Positions 62,043 through 64,000 of a stretch of DNA of 64,000 nucleotides are shown piece after piece. The translations under genes and the position numbers were made by a program. Under the pieces are notes generated by a model, which ran no database searches, was not told the origin of the DNA, and was given only the letters and a program-made list of their open reading frames with translations. The stretch lies in NCBI RefSeq assembly GCF_000439375.1, contig NZ_ATMI01000031.1:79649-143648 (forward strand), in the 5' to 3' direction. The stretch is from Tatumella saanichensis. GTDB lineage: Bacteria > Pseudomonadota > Gammaproteobacteria > Enterobacterales > Enterobacteriaceae. How positions within the stretch are numbered: the first letter of the stretch is position 1; the number at the start of each line of letters is the position of its first letter.

Positions 62043-62879
62043 TTAACGGGCCAGAGAAGCCAATAAACCACTGACAAAGGCGGGGACCACTTCACTGGCA
62101 AGGCCGTAGTGATGTTCGGCAAACTCGCTGTTTACCTCACTAGGGGCCAGATTTAGCTCTACGGTATGAGCACCGTGAAGACGGGCTTCTTGGACGAATC
62201 CGGCAGCCGGATAGACATGCCCTGAAGTGCCAATGGCGATAAACAGGTTAGCGTCGGCAATCGCCTCGTTGATGGTTTCCATGCCCAACGGCATTTCACC
62301 AAACCAGACGATATGCGGTCGCAGGCGGGAAGGAAACTGGCAGCAGGTACAGCGGTCCAGCTCCCCGACATCGCCGCTCCAGCTAATTTCCTGCCCGCTA
62401 TTTTCACAACGGACTTTCAGCAATTCACCGTGCATGTGCAGCACCCGCTGGCTGCCCGCACGTTCGTGCAAGTTATCAACATTCTGGGTGACCAGCAGCA
62501 GGTTGTCCCCCAGCTTGGATTCAAGCTGGGCAAGCGCCAGGTGAGCCGTATTCGGCGCAACCTCAGCTGAAGCCAGATGCTGACGTCGCTGATTATAGAA
62601 TTGCTGTACTCGCTGTGGATTGCGGCGGAAACCTTCAGGGGTCGCCACCTCTTCAATCTTATGGTCTTCCCACAACCCATCTTCGGCACGAAAAGTACGG
62701 ATCCCGGACTCCGCGGAGATACCGGCACCGGTCAATACCACGACTTTGGGTAACCGGCCCATAACCTGACGCTGTTGCCGCCACTCAGATTCGAAGATCG
62801 ACTGCCGGTGGCGCATATGTCTTTTACGGTTCTGCTTTCGAAAACGGGCAATCCGGACACGGCGTCGCGGTGTTCGCAT
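62043..62879 (-). CDS. cobB: NAD-dependent sirtuin deacylase
   Basis: The 278-residue enzyme contains [31 protein letters not shown], the catalytic histidine in HMHGELLKV, four zinc cysteines (RCENSG and CTCC), and [11 protein letters not shown]. The YNQRR pair for succinyl-lysine binding is present. AGAGGA before the ATG at 62879 gives the long form with a basic N-terminus, as in enterobacterial CobB. It removes acyl groups from lysines of metabolic enzymes. Confidence 0.95.
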   Translation of the reverse strand: MRTPRRRVRIARFRKQNRKRHMRHRQSIFESEWRQQRQVMGRLPKVVVLTGAGISAESGIRTFRAEDGLWEDHKIEEVATPEGFRRNPQRVQQFYNQRRQHLASAEVAPNTAHLALAQLESKLGDNLLLVTQNVDNLHERAGSQRVLHMHGELLKVRCENSGQEISWSGDVGELDRCTCCQFPSRLRPHIVWFGEMPLGMETINEAIADANLFIAIGTSGHVYPAAGFVQEARLHGAHTVELNLAPSEVNSEFAEHHYGLASEVVPAFVSGLLASLAR

Positions 62880-63169
62880 AACAATTCCTCTGCTACTGAT
62901 GTACTGAAAACGGTCAGGCTCGGCCAAAAAGTGCCTGTTTCTGGCCTCTGCGGATCCTGCGGGCAGACCATTGCCCTAGCTTAGTATCAGGGCAATGTCT
63001 GCCAAGGATAGCAGTTTTCAACGGTTGCAAAAACCACCTGACGGTGGCATTGGACAGTAAGTCAGCATCGCTTCGAGGAAAATCACGGCAGAAAGCGCCC
63101 GTGAGAGACCCCGCCTCATGACAGGCCAGGCAGGGTTTTCAATGCTTAATGCGATATCATGGGGTGGGG
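62880..63169. other. Gap between cobB and ssuD
   Basis: It holds the cobB upstream region and the ssuD downstream region. No other gene was recognised. Confidence 0.4.
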
Positions 63170-64000
63170 TTAGGCTTTTTCGGCAGTTGCCGTAGAGGAT
63201 TTCTGCCCTGGGCGGTAGTCATTGCCGATACTTTCACCGAAAGGTCCGGTATTAAAACGGATCTCGCCATTGTCCGACTGTTTATCTAGGTTGAGCAATG
63301 GCATCACCAACTCCGCAAAGCGGTGTGACTCTTCCAAATGTGGGTAACCGGACAAGATAAACTGGGAAATCCCCAATGCCTGATATTCACGGATCCGCTC
63401 AGCTACTTGCTCTGGGCTACCCACCAGTGCTGTACCCGCTCCGCCACGCACCAGTCCCACTCCGGCCCATAGGTTCGGAGAAATGTAGAGGTTGTCACGA
63501 GAACCCTGATTAAGTTCACGCATCCGCGCCTGTCCCGTTGAGTCCATCCGTGAAAAAATAGTTTGTGCCGCAGCAATGGTTTCATCGGTCACATGAGAAA
63601 TCAGCTTATCTGCGGCATCACGCGCCTCTTGCTCAGTTTCACGGACAATCACATGAAAACGGATACCAAAATTTAACTCACGACCGCGCGCCTGTGCCCG
63701 TGCTCTGACTTCTGCCAGTTTTTCCGCCACCTGGGCTGGGGGTTCGCCCCAAGTCAGATAGGTATCTACATGCTCAGCGGCGACGTCGATGGCCGGTTCA
63801 GAAGACCCCCCAAAATAGAGCTGTGGACCTCCCGGTTGCACTGGACGGAACAGCAGTTCCGCCCCTTCAACACGGATATGTTCGCCCTGATAATCGACTG
63901 TTTCCCCTTTGAGCAGGCGGTTATAGACACTCAAAAACTCATTGGTTACCTGATAGCGCTGGCTGTGGTCGAGATAGATACCATCTCCTTTGTTCTCTAG
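63170..64000 (-). CDS. ssuD: Alkanesulfonate monooxygenase, cut by the right edge
   Basis: The last 277 residues of SsuD are visible: [20 protein letters not shown] at the edge, [60 protein letters not shown] and [18 protein letters not shown]. The N-terminal about 100 residues lie beyond the window. The enzyme uses FMNH2 to release sulfite from alkanesulfonates. It is the only visible gene of the ssu set; the others may lie further right. Confidence 0.93.
   Translation of the reverse strand, partial: LENKGDGIYLDHSQRYQVTNEFLSVYNRLLKGETVDYQGEHIRVEGAELLFRPVQPGGPQLYFGGSSEPAIDVAAEHVDTYLTWGEPPAQVAEKLAEVRARAQARGRELNFGIRFHVIVRETEQEARDAADKLISHVTDETIAAAQTIFSRMDSTGQARMRELNQGSRDNLYISPNLWAGVGLVRGGAGTALVGSPEQVAERIREYQALGISQFILSGYPHLEESHRFAELVMPLLNLDKQSDNGEIRFNTGPFGESIGNDYRPGQKSSTATAEKA

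Overview
The right part of the window (about 46.2-64 kb) is chromosomal backbone of a gamma-proteobacterium of the order Enterobacterales. It shows the gene set icd / rluE-nudJ-mnmA-hflD-purB-phoP-phoQ-roxA / potABCD / cobB known from E. coli and relatives. It is not E. coli: a methyltransferase gene sits between potB and potC, the pepT position holds a PepT-like protein without the metal ligands, and ssuD lies beside cobB. A palindromic repeat at 45.67-45.77 kb would fit Yersiniaceae or a neighbouring family, but I cannot name a genus from the sequence alone.

The left part (from the left edge, at least from 2.09 kb, up to the 3' end of icd at about 46.2 kb) is a large prophage integrated at icd, laid out like E. 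coli e14. Reading inward from icd there are accessory genes, an IntE-like integrase, Xis, a repressor region, a replication/early region, a Q-like regulator, lysis genes, packaging and head genes, and tail genes. The head module is lambda-like (terminase, gpW, portal B, S49 protease, gpD, gpE, FII). The tail module is Mu-like and contractile (sheath, tube, frameshifted tail chaperone, tape measure, gp43-gp48 baseplate, short fibre). A cluster of TGTTACC repeats just upstream of the small terminase gene is a good candidate for cos/terminase binding. A 60-bp tandem repeat inside the replication gene is a candidate origin. The same operator motif occurs at the cI/cro junction and upstream of xis.

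The prophage carries much cargo. There is a VOC protein plus a GIY-YIG protein (0.5-1.6 kb), a three-gene sugar/methyl-transfer cassette beside the terminase (21.9-24.0 kb), and a convergent pair made of a T4 beta-protein-like protein and a PD-(D/E)XK protein (sce7725/sce7726 type, 24.2-25.9 kb). Next to the lysis cassette lies an RNase A-like CdiA-CT-type toxin with an immunity-like gene (28.1-29.2 kb). There are also a DNA methyltransferase, an EVE-like/zinc/HNH protein directly behind the repressor (36.6-37.5 kb), an XRE-ImmA protein with an unknown partner (39.4-41.3 kb), an IS3-family element (41.4-43.0 kb), and a Septu-like ATPase plus HNH pair (43.1-45.5 kb) next to icd. The most promising candidates for poorly described biology are the sce7725/7726 pair, the lysis-linked toxin/immunity pair, the repressor-linked EVE-HNH gene and the XRE-ImmA pair.

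In the backbone, icd encodes isocitrate dehydrogenase. rluE, nudJ, mnmA, hflD and purB are housekeeping genes, phoPQ is the magnesium/peptide-sensing two-component system with a candidate PhoP box, roxA is a ribosomal oxygenase, and potABCD is the polyamine ABC importer. cobB is a sirtuin deacylase, and ssuD (cut by the right edge) is an alkanesulfonate monooxygenase. No rRNA or tRNA gene, and no CRISPR array, was recognised.
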